Source of the DNA: Lutibacter sp.
GTDB taxonomy: Bacteria; Bacteroidota; Bacteroidia; Flavobacteriales; Flavobacteriaceae
Reading direction: 5' to 3'
Assembly: GCA_030683995.1 (NCBI GenBank)
Contig: JAUXPH010000054.1
Span: forward strand, 1-60,828
Length of the DNA: 60,828 bases
Each line of letters starts with the position of its first letter. Position 1 is the stretch's first letter. Shown in pieces: positions 47,084 through 55,816 of this stretch. The position numbers were made by a program, and so were the translations under genes. The notes below the pieces were generated by a model. The model saw only the letters and a program-made list of their open reading frames with translations, was not told the DNA's origin and searched no databases.

Positions 47084-48370
47084 ATGTCAAACAAAGCAAT
47101 TTTAGAATTTAATGGCAAGAAATATGAATTTCCGGTTTATACAGGATCCGAAAATGAAGTTGCCATGGATATTTCAGTATTAAGGTCTGTAACCGAAGGT
47201 TTAATTACCTTGGATGTAGGTTATAAAAATACAGGTTCTTGCTCCAGCAAAATAACTTTTTTAGATGGTGAAAAGGGAATTTTACGTCACAGAGGTTACG
47301 CCATAGAGGATTTAACAAAAAAAGCCTGTTTTTTGGAGGTGGCTTTTTTAATCATTTTTGGAGAGCTTCCAACCAATGAAGAATTTGAAAAATTCAAAGT
47401 TGATATCAAAAAGAATTCGATGGTAAACGAAGAAATGAAAGATATCGTTGAAGGTTTTCCAAAATCAACGCATCCAATGGGGATGCTGTCAAGTTTAACA
47501 AGTGCACTTACCGCTTTTAATCCAGGCGTGGTAAATGTGAATTCTAAAGAAGATATGTACAATGCGGTTACCAAAATATTGGGTAAATTTCCGGTATTGG
47601 CAACTTGGGCACATAGAAGAAATAACGGATTGCCATTAAACTATTCCGACAATTCTTTGGATTATGTTTCCAATATTATGCATTTAATGTTTAAAATTCC
47701 TACGGAGCAATATGTGATAAATCCAATCGCCGTTAAAGCACTTGATGAATTATTAATATTGCACGAAGATCACGAACAAAACTGTTCAACATCAACTGTT
47801 CGTATGGTAGGTTCATCCGGTGCAGGATTGTTTGCATCGGTATCTGCGGGTGTTTCAGCGTTGTGGGGACATCTTCACGGTGGTGCAAATCAGGCTGTGT
47901 TGGAAATGTTGGAAGAAATTGAAAAAGATGGAGGCGATGTTGAAAAGTTTATCAATAGAGCAAAAGATAAAGATGATCCTTTCCGATTGATGGGATTTGG
48001 TCACAGGGTTTACAAAAACTTTGATCCAAGAGCCCGAATTATTAAAAAAGCGGCTGATGATTTGTTTGCGGATCTTAATTTGAGTGACCCAGTTTTAAAA
48101 ATTGCAAAACACTTAGAGGAAGTTGCGCTTAAAGATCCATATTTTGCTGAACGTAAATTATATCCTAACGTAGATTTCTATTCTGGAATTATATACAGAG
48201 CTTTAGGAATTCCTGTAGCTATGTTTACGGTGATGTTTGCAGTTGGCCGTTTACCGGGATGGATTGCACAATGGAAAGAAATGCGCGAAAACGGAGAGCC
48301 AATTGGCCGTCCGCGTCAATTATACATTGGTGAGCCATTACGTCCATTTAAAGAATTTAAGGAAAGATAA
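47084..48370 (+). CDS. gltA: Citrate synthase
   Basis: This is a type II-length (428-residue) citrate synthase, condensing oxaloacetate and acetyl-CoA at the entry of the TCA cycle. An N-terminal beta-rich domain (AILEFNGKKYEFPVY) precedes the core. Catalytic residues lie in LHEDHEQNCSTSTVRMVGSSGA (His), GALWGHLHGGANQAVLEMLEEI (the HGGANQ His), GFGHRVYKNFDPRA (Arg/His) and NVDFYSGIIYRALGIP (the Asp in NVDFYSG). Residues for allosteric NADH binding cannot be judged from the chain alone. It has a terminator of its own and is followed by the guanidino-hydrolase pair. Confidence 0.96.
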   Translation: MSNKAILEFNGKKYEFPVYTGSENEVAMDISVLRSVTEGLITLDVGYKNTGSCSSKITFLDGEKGILRHRGYAIEDLTKKACFLEVAFLIIFGELPTNEEFEKFKVDIKKNSMVNEEMKDIVEGFPKSTHPMGMLSSLTSALTAFNPGVVNVNSKEDMYNAVTKILGKFPVLATWAHRRNNGLPLNYSDNSLDYVSNIMHLMFKIPTEQYVINPIAVKALDELLILHEDHEQNCSTSTVRMVGSSGAGLFASVSAGVSALWGHLHGGANQAVLEMLEEIEKDGGDVEKFINRAKDKDDPFRLMGFGHRVYKNFDPRARIIKKAADDLFADLNLSDPVLKIAKHLEEVALKDPYFAERKLYPNVDFYSGIIYRALGIPVAMFTVMFAVGRLPGWIAQWKEMRENGEPIGRPRQLYIGEPLRPFKEFKER

Positions 48371-48396
48371 TTTTAAAATTTTTTTTAAATTTATAA

Positions 48397-48433
48397 GGAA
48401 ACCTCATATTATTTATGGGGTTTCTTTATTTTT
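48397..48433 (+). terminator. gltA terminator
   Basis: GAAACCTCATA (48398-48408 region) pairs over 11 positions, including one G-T, with TATGGGGTTTC ending at 48424, followed by a T-rich tract. It lies ~30 bases after gltA and ~20 before the next gene. Confidence 0.8.
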
Positions 48434-48451
48434 ACAGTTAAAATTTTATTT

Positions 48452-49366
48452 ATGATAAAACTGAATGTTCACAATGAGACTTCCCGCCTTAGAGCTGTGG
48501 TTTTGGGCACTGCTGTCAGCAATGGACCAACACCAAAAATTGAGGAGGCATATGATCCTAAATCATTGGAACATATTAAAGCTGGAACCTATCCTGTTGA
48601 AAAAGATATGGTTGAAGAAATGGAAGCTTTTAACAAGGTTTTCGAAAAATATAACGTAAAAGTGTACCGGCCAAAAGTATTTGAAAATTACAATCAGATA
48701 TTCACGAGAGACATAGCCTTTGTGATTGAAGATAAATTGTTTAAATCGAATATTTTACCCGACAGGGAAAAAGAAATTGAAGCCATTCAGTATGTGCTTG
48801 ACCAAATTGAACCAAATAATATTATTGAAACTTCTGATGATGTCCATTTTGAGGGCGGTGACGTAATGTTATGGAAAAACCATATTTTTATTGGCACCTA
48901 TAAAGGCGATGATTATAAAAATTTGATTACTGCCAGAACCAATATGAAGGGAGTCAATTTTATCAAAAATTTATTTCCGAATAAAATTGTGAAGGAATTT
49001 GATTTGGTTAAATCGAATACCATTGCGAACGAAAATGCACTTCATTTAGATTGCTGCTTTCAGCCCGTGGGGAAAGATAAGGCCATCATCCATAAAGAAG
49101 GTTTTAGAGATAAAAATGATTATAATTATCTGGTGAATTTATTCGGAAAAGAAAATTTGTTTCACATCGCCAAAGATGAAATGTACCAAATGTTTTCTAA
49201 TATATTTTCAATTTCAGAAGAAGTGGTGGTTTCAGAAAAAAACTTTACACGATTAAATGATTGGTTAAGAGCACGAGGATTTACGGTTGAAGAAATACCC
49301 TACGCAGAAATATCAAAACAAGAAGGTTTATTAAGATGTTCAACATTGCCTTTAATTAGAGATTAA
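48452..49366 (+). CDS. Dimethylarginine dimethylaminohydrolase-like guanidino hydrolase
   Basis: The 304-residue protein has the pentein fold of guanidine-modifying enzymes. Asp87 in FTRDIAF, Glu134 in FEGGDVM, His198 in ALHLDCCF and Cys296 in LLRCSTLPL line up with the substrate Asp/Glu, catalytic His and nucleophilic Cys of DDAH and arginine deiminase families. DDAH converts methylated arginine to citrulline and an amine; arginine deiminase releases ammonia. Which reaction this one performs cannot be told from sequence. The gene is followed after 4 bases by ctlX, another pentein enzyme, and both probably belong to one transcript for arginine or citrulline-type compounds. There is no signal peptide, so it is cytosolic. 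Confidence 0.85.
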   Translation: MIKLNVHNETSRLRAVVLGTAVSNGPTPKIEEAYDPKSLEHIKAGTYPVEKDMVEEMEAFNKVFEKYNVKVYRPKVFENYNQIFTRDIAFVIEDKLFKSNILPDREKEIEAIQYVLDQIEPNNIIETSDDVHFEGGDVMLWKNHIFIGTYKGDDYKNLITARTNMKGVNFIKNLFPNKIVKEFDLVKSNTIANENALHLDCCFQPVGKDKAIIHKEGFRDKNDYNYLVNLFGKENLFHIAKDEMYQMFSNIFSISEEVVVSEKNFTRLNDWLRARGFTVEEIPYAEISKQEGLLRCSTLPLIRD

Positions 49367-49370
49367 TTAT

Positions 49371-50312
49371 ATGAAACAAATTACAAATACAATTTTAATG
49401 ATTCGCCCAGTCTCATTTCGAATGAATGAGCAAACCGCCGTAAACAATTACTATCAAAAAGTTTTGGAAAGCATTACGCCCGAAACGGTCCAATTTAAGG
49501 CATTGCAAGAGTTTGATTATTTTGTTGAAAAATTACAGGCAATTGGCGTTAATGTGATTGTCATCGATGACACCCAAGATACCGACACGCCAGATTCCAT
49601 TTTCCCAAACAATTGGATCTCATTTCACGAAAATGGCGATGTAGCTTTATACCCGATGTTTGCCGAAAACAGACGATTGGAAAGGCGAGAGGACATCTTG
49701 GAAACATTGGAAGATTTAGGCTATCAAATCAATAATGTGATAGATTATACTTCTGCGGAAGAAGAAAAAATATATTTAGAAGGTACTGGGAGTTTGTTGT
49801 TAGACCGAGTGAACGGAAAAGCATATTGTGCATTATCGCCAAGAGCTGATGAAGATTTATTGATTGAATTTTGTGAAGATTTTGAATTTACGCCCGTTTC
49901 TTTTGTTGCTAATCAAACGTTGAATGAAAAACGAATGCCAATATATCACACCAATGTGATGATGTGTTTGGGTGAAAAATTTTCAGTCATTTGTTTGGAC
50001 AGCATTGACGATAAAAAGGAACGGAAAGAGGTTATCAAACATTTAAAGGAAGACAGAAAGGAAATTATTGCTATATCAGAAGAGCAAGTGAATAATTTTG
50101 CCGGCAATATGTTGCAGGTATCGGGAAAAAATGAGGAACGTTTTATTGTGATGTCGAACTCAGCTTATGAAAGTCTGACAAAACAACAACTTAATCAAAT
50201 TGAAAAACACGGCAAAATACTTTACAGTTCATTAGATACCATCGAAGCTTGCGGAGGCGGAAGTGCGCGTTGTATGATGGCGGAAGTTTTTTTGCCAAAA
50301 AATGATGAATAA
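49371..50312 (+). CDS. ctlX: Citrulline utilisation hydrolase CtlX-like protein
   Basis: The 313-residue protein is another pentein-fold hydrolase. Motifs are FPNNWISFHENGDVALYPMFAENRR (residues 78-102), LEGTGSLLLDR (Glu137), the catalytic His193 in IYHTNVMMCLG and the likely nucleophile Cys301 in EACGGGSARCMMAE. The FPNNW and GGGSxRCM blocks match proteins annotated CtlX, needed for citrulline use in Francisella, and their Bacteroidota relatives. It lies 4 bases after the DDAH-like gene and 22 bases before an Rrf2 regulator, so all three may be one operon. The exact substrate remains an inference from the name-giving relative. Confidence 0.85.
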   Translation: MKQITNTILMIRPVSFRMNEQTAVNNYYQKVLESITPETVQFKALQEFDYFVEKLQAIGVNVIVIDDTQDTDTPDSIFPNNWISFHENGDVALYPMFAENRRLERREDILETLEDLGYQINNVIDYTSAEEEKIYLEGTGSLLLDRVNGKAYCALSPRADEDLLIEFCEDFEFTPVSFVANQTLNEKRMPIYHTNVMMCLGEKFSVICLDSIDDKKERKEVIKHLKEDRKEIIAISEEQVNNFAGNMLQVSGKNEERFIVMSNSAYESLTKQQLNQIEKHGKILYSSLDTIEACGGGSARCMMAEVFLPKNDE

Positions 50313-50334
50313 ATTTAAAATTACCGATTGAAAA

Positions 50335-50757
50335 ATGCTTTCTAAAAAAACAAAATACGGACTTAAAGCGTTGAGCTATCTTGCCAGACAAGAGGCAAAT
50401 GTTCCCATTTTAATTTCAGATATTTCCGAATCGGAGAACATTTCAAAAAAGTTTTTGGAAAGTATTTTATTGACCTTAAAAAAGAGCGGAATTCTTTCCT
50501 CCAAAAAAGGAAAAGGAGGCGGTTATTATTTGATTAAAAATCCGAATGAAATAAAAATTTCTACAGTAATTCGGTTGCTTGAAGGACCAATAGCGATGTT
50601 GCCTTGCGTTAGTTTAAACTATTATGAAAAATGTGATGATTGTAACAGCGAAGAGCGTTGCAGCTTAAATATTTTAATGGCTGAAGTGCGTGACAGTACC
50701 TTGAAAATTCTTGAAAATAAGACCTTGGCTAATTTTCATTGCGGAACTGATGATTAA
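50335..50757 (+). CDS. Rrf2 family transcriptional regulator
   Basis: This 140-residue protein has a winged helix at its N-terminus (MLSKKTKYGLKALSYLAR, ISKKFLESILLTLKKSGILSSKKGKGGGYYL). It carries a cysteine cluster at 91, 100, 103 and 109 (LPCVSLNYYEKC then DDCNSEERC), plus Cys136. In IscR, NsrR and RsrR comparable cysteines bind iron-sulfur clusters that sense cluster status, NO or redox. Here the spacing (C-x8-C-x2-C-x5-C) differs from IscR, so cluster type is uncertain. It ends the DDAH-ctlX transcript and could control it, or act on distant genes. No operator could be identified. Confidence 0.9.
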   Translation: MLSKKTKYGLKALSYLARQEANVPILISDISESENISKKFLESILLTLKKSGILSSKKGKGGGYYLIKNPNEIKISTVIRLLEGPIAMLPCVSLNYYEKCDDCNSEERCSLNILMAEVRDSTLKILENKTLANFHCGTDD

Positions 50758-50780
50758 ATTTGGATGCTGTTTATAAGTAA

Positions 50781-50812
50781 AAAAGACTGTCTGAAAAGAC
50801 AGTCTTTTCTTT
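50781..50812. terminator. Bidirectional terminator between the Rrf2 gene and the 602-residue gene
   Basis: AAAAGACTGTCT-GAAA-AGACAGTCTTTT (50781-50808) is a perfect 12-bp stem with a GAAA loop and A/T flanks on both sides. It lies between two convergent genes and can serve both. Confidence 0.9.
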
Positions 50813-50814
50813 AA

Positions 50815-52623
50815 TTATGCATTTACTAAAACTGGAATTTTAATACTGAACAGTTCTGTTTTTAAAGTTTCCAACTCGCTTAATAAGCCTTCTTTATTCG
50901 CTTCAAAATAAATTTTTGAATCGGAGAATAATTGATGGTAATATGCAATGCCTTCATTTAAATTATTTTGAAAGGCATTCAAATACTTCTGATTTTTTGC
51001 ATTAAAGGAATCACTTAACTCATCAACTTTATTGGAAAAATAATCAACGTACATCGCCAATTCTTTGATGAACATATGTGGGCGATTATTTGTTTCAATC
51101 ACATTTGCTCTTCCGTAAATATGGTTTACCATTTCTTTTAACGAAAGGTCTTTTGTGAAATAAGCCATATTTGGACCTGGGCATATGGCAACTCCTTGTT
51201 TCTCGCCTTTTCTTTCTATACCATAATTAAAAAATGCAGCATTGGCCAATCCTTCGCACAAACATGCTTTTTCAGTTATTTTATTGGCTTTTTCAGCAAA
51301 GTCACTTTCGCTTAAATTTTCAAGTTTTAGATCATTTAATTTGAGGGTTTGGTATTTTTTTGATGCCGTGCAAATTACTTTTTCAGTATATTCTGTATTT
51401 GATGACAGAAATTTTTTGGTGCAGGCACTGCCTGCTTTGCCTTCTGCAATTCTTTCGTTTTTGATAATCTCATTGGTGTTTCCCTTTAAACTGTTAAAAG
51501 GAACTCCCAATGGAGAAATATTGCTTAAAAACAAATCTTTTTCAGTGGCAACCCTTAAGGCTTCTCTGGTAACTTCATCAACAGTGGTAACTTCAGGAAC
51601 CAATAAAAATGGGGAACCCCAGCCTACAGAATCAATATTGTAATTGTCCAATAAAAATTCGTGCTCTTCGTAAGTGCCAACACCGCCCTGTACGGTAATT
51701 GCCAAACTTAAAGGCTCGGTTGGAATGTGTTTTTCTTTGCTTTTTAACGCTTCAACCAAAATGCCGTGAATCTCATCAATTAAAGCAGTTTTATTCATTT
51801 TAAATTCCTCTAAAATTGGGCCCAATAAATAACCGTCAGAGGCAAAAGCGTGACCGCCACAATTTAATCCGGATTCAATTCTGTATTCAGAAACCCAAAG
51901 TCCTTTTTTAGCTAAAAATTTTCCTTGAATAATGGCCGATCTGTAATCGCTAACTTTTAAAATGATTTTCTTTTTCAGCTGATTGTTTTCCGTTGGAAAA
52001 AAATCATTGAAATTTTCAAAATAACTATACAATCTTGGATTCATTCCGGCAGAAAGTACTACAGATGATTCCAAAGTGCTGTTTGCAAAACCTCTCAATG
52101 CTGCGTGGGCATCATTGAATTCAATTGGCAATAAGTCTTTTCTGCTATAATTGGGCTTGTCCAACTTGGTCATAATATTTACATCAATACTGCCGGGTTT
52201 AAGATTGTTTTGAATCCAATTGCTTAAATCTTCCTTTACGGTATTGTGTTGTATGGCTTGAATGAAATTTTGTTTTAGCTCTGAAAAATCTGGAAGCATT
52301 TCCATATATTTTTCAAATTCACTGTTTTTCTGTTCGAAGCTCTTTTTAAGATTTTCAAATTTTTGTTTAACAATGATGTCTACCGTATTCAAATATGAAG
52401 TAATTCTTTTTGCTCTATAGTCCTCTACTTTTGTTGATATTTCCTGATATGGGATCTTAAATTTTCCTGAATAATATTCATTCATTTTTTCAATAATGAT
52501 GTCATCTACAACTGAAATAACAGAAGAAATACCATATTTTGCTATCTTAATAGGGGTATCTATTGTAAAAGCAATCCCCATTACCGGAACGTGAAATGAA
52601 TGTGGGTTGGTTTTTTGGTGCAT
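50815..52623 (-). CDS. Uncharacterised 602-residue protein with six cysteines, possibly a TIM-barrel flavoenzyme relative
   Basis: I do not recognise a named family. There is no signal peptide or membrane segment, so it is probably cytosolic. The N-terminus (SFHVPVMGIAFTIDTPIKIAKYGISSVISVVDD) resembles the first strand and helix of nitronate-monooxygenase or IMPDH-like TIM barrels. So do SGLNCGGHAFASDGYLLGPI (252-270) and SLAITVQGGVGTYEEHEFLLDNYNIDSVGWGSPFLL (306-341), which have the GG phosphate-loop feel of FMN sites. A helical insertion spans ~45-160. Cysteines are at 255, 401, 418, 454, 456 and 481, in GSACTKK, VICTASKK, KACLCEG and AICPGP contexts that could hold an iron-sulfur cluster or catalytic thiols. 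The last ~100 residues are helical. A minus-strand TACATTTG (52673-52680) is its likely promoter. It forms a single-gene unit. Function is unknown. Confidence 0.7.
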   Translation of the reverse strand: MHQKTNPHSFHVPVMGIAFTIDTPIKIAKYGISSVISVVDDIIIEKMNEYYSGKFKIPYQEISTKVEDYRAKRITSYLNTVDIIVKQKFENLKKSFEQKNSEFEKYMEMLPDFSELKQNFIQAIQHNTVKEDLSNWIQNNLKPGSIDVNIMTKLDKPNYSRKDLLPIEFNDAHAALRGFANSTLESSVVLSAGMNPRLYSYFENFNDFFPTENNQLKKKIILKVSDYRSAIIQGKFLAKKGLWVSEYRIESGLNCGGHAFASDGYLLGPILEEFKMNKTALIDEIHGILVEALKSKEKHIPTEPLSLAITVQGGVGTYEEHEFLLDNYNIDSVGWGSPFLLVPEVTTVDEVTREALRVATEKDLFLSNISPLGVPFNSLKGNTNEIIKNERIAEGKAGSACTKKFLSSNTEYTEKVICTASKKYQTLKLNDLKLENLSESDFAEKANKITEKACLCEGLANAAFFNYGIERKGEKQGVAICPGPNMAYFTKDLSLKEMVNHIYGRANVIETNNRPHMFIKELAMYVDYFSNKVDELSDSFNAKNQKYLNAFQNNLNEGIAYYHQLFSDSKIYFEANKEGLLSELETLKTELFSIKIPVLVNA

Positions 52624-52672
52624 ACTTTTTGGTCTTAAATTATTTATTTCAAATAATTGTTAATTTTGGGTA

Positions 52673-52680
52673 CAAATGTA
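52673..52680 (-). promoter_or_regulatory. Putative -7 box for the 602-residue protein gene
   Basis: CAAATGTA on the plus strand reads TACATTTG on the minus strand, an exact -7 match ~50 bases before the ATG. No TTG at the -33 distance. Confidence 0.5.
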
Positions 52681-52828
52681 GGCAACTCTTAGTTATTATT
52701 AGTTAAATGTTTTATAAATAGTGTTTATTTTTGATCAAATTAGCGTGTATAGTATTGGTTTTTTGAGCAAATTTTTAATATAAAAGATAAAATATTTTTC
52801 TGTGTGTGATTTTTTAAGATCGTAAAAT

Positions 52829-52862
52829 TAAAAAAAGCCGGCTTATATATTATGAGCCGGCT
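52829..52862 (-). terminator. Terminator of the PspC operon
   Basis: AGCCGGCT at 52836-52843 and again at 52855-52862 pair (the unit is self-complementary), and seven or more T residues follow on the minus strand. It lies 26 bases after the DUF2807 gene. Confidence 0.88.
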
Positions 52863-52887
52863 AACATTTTAATCTATTTTATTGCGA

Positions 52888-53622
52888 TTAGTTTCCAGTA
52901 ACACTTCCTCCTGAATTGGTTTCTTTATCAACGGTTTCAGGACTTCCTTCATAATCAATATCGGCGCCACTGCTTGCTTTTGCCGTTAATTTACCGGTTA
53001 CATTTACATCAATATTGGCGCCGCTGCTTGCCTTTGTTAGGGCATTTACAGTTTTAAGATCTTTGGCGTTGATGGAACTTCCGCTACTCGAATTTGCAGT
53101 GAATGAATTGGACTTTCCAACAATGGTGATATTTGAACCGCTTGATGATTCACTGGTAATTTCATTGGCATTGGCGTGAATTTTTATAGTGCTTCCGCTG
53201 CTTGAATCAAGTTCTAAAGTCTCAGCTTGTATGGTGTTTTCCGATTTTACGGAGGCACCGCTCGAAGCTTTTATTTTTGAAATGTTTTCAGTTGTTAAAT
53301 ACACATTTCGTGCTTTTGCCTGATATACACTTTTTTCAAAATAAATGTTCAGCTCATTATTTTTTACTTCCGTAATCAATAAATCTATCACATTTTCATC
53401 GGCTTCAACGCTAATACTTGTCGGTTTTCCTTGAGTAATGGTTAAATTAATACCTTGTTGTACGTTTATTATTTCAAAATCTGATCTGATTGTTCGGTCT
53501 TCTGAAACCACGTTTCTATTTCCTTTTATGCCAACAACACCATCAAAAATGCAGGAAGATGTTGTGAAAAGAAGTGTCAGATAAATTGAAATTAAAATGG
53601 TAATTCTCACTAAAGTTTTCAT
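52888..53622 (-). CDS. DUF2807 (GIN domain) beta-helix lipoprotein-like protein
   Basis: The 244-residue exported protein has a signal peptide with a possible lipobox (TTSSC, Cys24). Residues ~45-230 form the putative auto-transporter adhesin head GIN domain (DUF2807). Short repeats with SSG turns recur about every 20 residues (KASSGASVKSE, DSSSGSTIKIH, ESSSGSNITIV, NSSSGSSINAK, KASSGANIDVN, KASSGADIDYE), which suggest a single-stranded right-handed beta-helix. Family role is unknown. It is the last gene of the DUF4870-PadR-PspC operon, 101 bases after the PspC gene, and may be the envelope-facing component of that stress unit. Confidence 0.87.
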   Translation of the reverse strand: MKTLVRITILISIYLTLLFTTSSCIFDGVVGIKGNRNVVSEDRTIRSDFEIINVQQGINLTITQGKPTSISVEADENVIDLLITEVKNNELNIYFEKSVYQAKARNVYLTTENISKIKASSGASVKSENTIQAETLELDSSSGSTIKIHANANEITSESSSGSNITIVGKSNSFTANSSSGSSINAKDLKTVNALTKASSGANIDVNVTGKLTAKASSGADIDYEGSPETVDKETNSGGSVTGN

Positions 53623-53723
53623 CTGTTTGGTTGTTAGTTTGTTATTATATCAAAAGTATTTTAAAATGAAAATAGCTGCAATTATTTTAAGATGACTTGT
53701 TGATTATGATGGCTGAATTGTAT

Positions 53724-55460
53724 TTATCCAATTTTAGCGCCATTTTTATCAATTTTTACTTCGGCATCTTTACTGCCATCATTCACTTTTATTTGAACAC
53801 CGTTTTCATCAATATTTAACTTAAAATTTTCATTATTGCTTTTAAAATCGTCGCCAAATATATTTGGGTCGCAGTCCAAACATTCCAAACCATTTTCAGT
53901 CATTTTGTAATAATGTTTTGGCATATCGCCATCATAAATATTTTGGACATTGTCAACATCATTCAAATAAGTTTGTGTTGAAGCATCTAAATAAACAACC
54001 GAATTTACCGGTAAATAAACCGTAATGTCAATTAACTGGTCCTTGAATTTATTTTTTAAATCGGATAAAAAGTAGCCGTTTAGCAACAGATTTTTCTCTG
54101 TTAAGCTGAATTTATATTCAATAGACTCCGCATCTTTATTGGCCGTTAAACGATTTTTTCCGTCCGATTCTTTTCTGATTTTTACAAAAGCAGTTGCTTT
54201 ATCGGTTGGTTTTATGTCAACATTAACTCTGGTTGCGTATAATTTCTCTACATCATTGTCAAATACTGTTTCGTAATTATGGCTTCTTCTCAATTCTTTT
54301 TCATTGGATAAGTTGTCGTTGCCAATCATTTTAATGGCTAAGGTATCAGAAATTGCTATCGGTAATTCCTCCGTTTGATTGTGAACGCCATCATAAGCAT
54401 TTTGTGTCGCGAAATTAATTCCTGCAAAACTCAATCCGAGGATGGCAATAATCCATACACCCAAAAGTGATAATTTTGTGGTGGTGCTAAACGATTTTAC
54501 ATTGCTTGAAAGGATTTTTAAACCCAGCATAAACAATACAACAAACGGAATTGCGATGGCTAAAAATCCAAAAACCACTAGGAGCCACATAGGTAAAATG
54601 GAATCAAAGAAAAAAGGCGGATATTGTATATAATCTCCTTCAAATCCTAACATTTCTACACTTCCCCACGAAAAAGCGCCAATAATTAAGGCTATTAATG
54701 TTATTGAAGCTATAAAAATAATCAAGGCGCCGATGAATTTCCCAAACACTTTGAGAATTGCCAAAATAATTTTACCGATGGTGTCAATTACTTCTTGAAT
54801 GCCAGATCTTGCTTTGTTTTTAAATTCCGAGCTTCTTACGGTATCTGTTACATCATTTACGCCACTTTTAACGCGAGAGGAAACATCTTGAAATTCTTCT
54901 CTAATTTTACGTTCAATGTTGCTGATATTTACCGGTTCGCCTTTCATCTGTAATTTTTCGGCAGTGGTTTCCGCTTGCGGAATCAAGATCCACAATAAAA
55001 TGTAAATCAAAAATCCGGTTCCGAAAAAGAAAAATAATACCAGCCATAACAAGCGCATCCAAATAACATCCATACCAAAATAATGTGCCAATCCCGAGCA
55101 AACACCGCCTAAAAATTTATCGTCGCTGTCCCTGAATAATTTTTTTGATGAAGTGCTGCTGCGATATTTTGGTTCGTCTTCAAAAAGTTCTTCATCTACC
55201 GAATAATCTTCCGGTCTTCCCATTATTTTGGTAATTTCGTCAATGTCGCTTTCGTTTATAACCATACGGTCATTGGTAATTCTTTCCGAAAGCAATTCGC
55301 CTATTCGAAGTTCAATATCATTTAATATTTCGTCTCTTCCTTGTGGATCATCACTTAAAGATCGTCTGATGGCATCTAAGTAAAGTTTTAGCTTTTGATA
55401 GGCTATTTCATCAATATGAAAGAAGATGCCTCCTAAATTTATGTTTATAGTCTTATTCAT
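53724..55460 (-). CDS. PspC-domain membrane protein
   Basis: The protein has 578 residues. Residues ~1-95 are soluble and acidic (NLGGIFFHIDEIAYQKLKLYLDAI). The PspC domain follows at ~105-165 (KLFRDSDDKFLGGVCSGLAHYFGMDVIWMRLLWLVLFF). Further hydrophobic segments lie at ~230-270, ~290-320 and ~330-350, and the last ~220 residues form a soluble beta-rich region related to the DUF2807-like heads. PspC proteins take part in phage-shock/envelope-stress signalling in proteobacteria; in Bacteroidota they are almost always paired with a PadR gene, as here (12 bases apart). The fused architecture suggests an inner-membrane sensor with an exported domain. No pspA is present. Confidence 0.9.
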   Translation of the reverse strand: MNKTININLGGIFFHIDEIAYQKLKLYLDAIRRSLSDDPQGRDEILNDIELRIGELLSERITNDRMVINESDIDEITKIMGRPEDYSVDEELFEDEPKYRSSTSSKKLFRDSDDKFLGGVCSGLAHYFGMDVIWMRLLWLVLFFFFGTGFLIYILLWILIPQAETTAEKLQMKGEPVNISNIERKIREEFQDVSSRVKSGVNDVTDTVRSSEFKNKARSGIQEVIDTIGKIILAILKVFGKFIGALIIFIASITLIALIIGAFSWGSVEMLGFEGDYIQYPPFFFDSILPMWLLVVFGFLAIAIPFVVLFMLGLKILSSNVKSFSTTTKLSLLGVWIIAILGLSFAGINFATQNAYDGVHNQTEELPIAISDTLAIKMIGNDNLSNEKELRRSHNYETVFDNDVEKLYATRVNVDIKPTDKATAFVKIRKESDGKNRLTANKDAESIEYKFSLTEKNLLLNGYFLSDLKNKFKDQLIDITVYLPVNSVVYLDASTQTYLNDVDNVQNIYDGDMPKHYYKMTENGLECLDCDPNIFGDDFKSNNENFKLNIDENGVQIKVNDGSKDAEVKIDKNGAKIG

Positions 55461-55471
55461 TTTTCGTTGAT

Positions 55472-55798
55472 TTATTTTTTGGTTACTAAATTTACTGCTT
55501 CTACAAGTTCACTCCAAGTAGTGTCTAATTCTTTTAAAAATAATTTGCCTGTTTCGGTAAGGCCATAATATTTTCTTGGCGGTCCGGATGTTGATTCTTC
55601 CCAGCGATAGTTGAGTAAACCAACATTTTTTAATCGGGTTAATAAAGGATAAACGGTTCCTTCAACAACCAATAACTTGGCTTCTTTCAGCTCCGATAAA
55701 ATTTCAGAAGTATATGCATCGCCGTGTTGTAATATGGAAAGTATGCAATACTCTAAAACTCCTTTTCGCATTTGCGCTTTTGTGTTTTCTATCTTCAT
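55472..55798 (-). CDS. PadR family transcriptional regulator
   Basis: This is a 108-residue, single-domain (PadR-s2-like) winged-helix repressor: MRKGVLEYCILSILQHGDAYTSEILSELK, then VVEGTVYPLLTRLKNVGLLNYRWEESTSGPPRKYYGLTETGK, the hallmark of the family. It probably represses its own operon until a hydrophobic or membrane-active signal binds. A 25-bp palindrome over the operon promoter (56233-56257) is the likely site. Order in the operon is DUF4870, PadR, PspC, DUF2807. Confidence 0.95.
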   Translation of the reverse strand: MKIENTKAQMRKGVLEYCILSILQHGDAYTSEILSELKEAKLLVVEGTVYPLLTRLKNVGLLNYRWEESTSGPPRKYYGLTETGKLFLKELDTTWSELVEAVNLVTKK

Positions 55799-55816
55799 AA
55801 GTTGAGATTTAATGTG

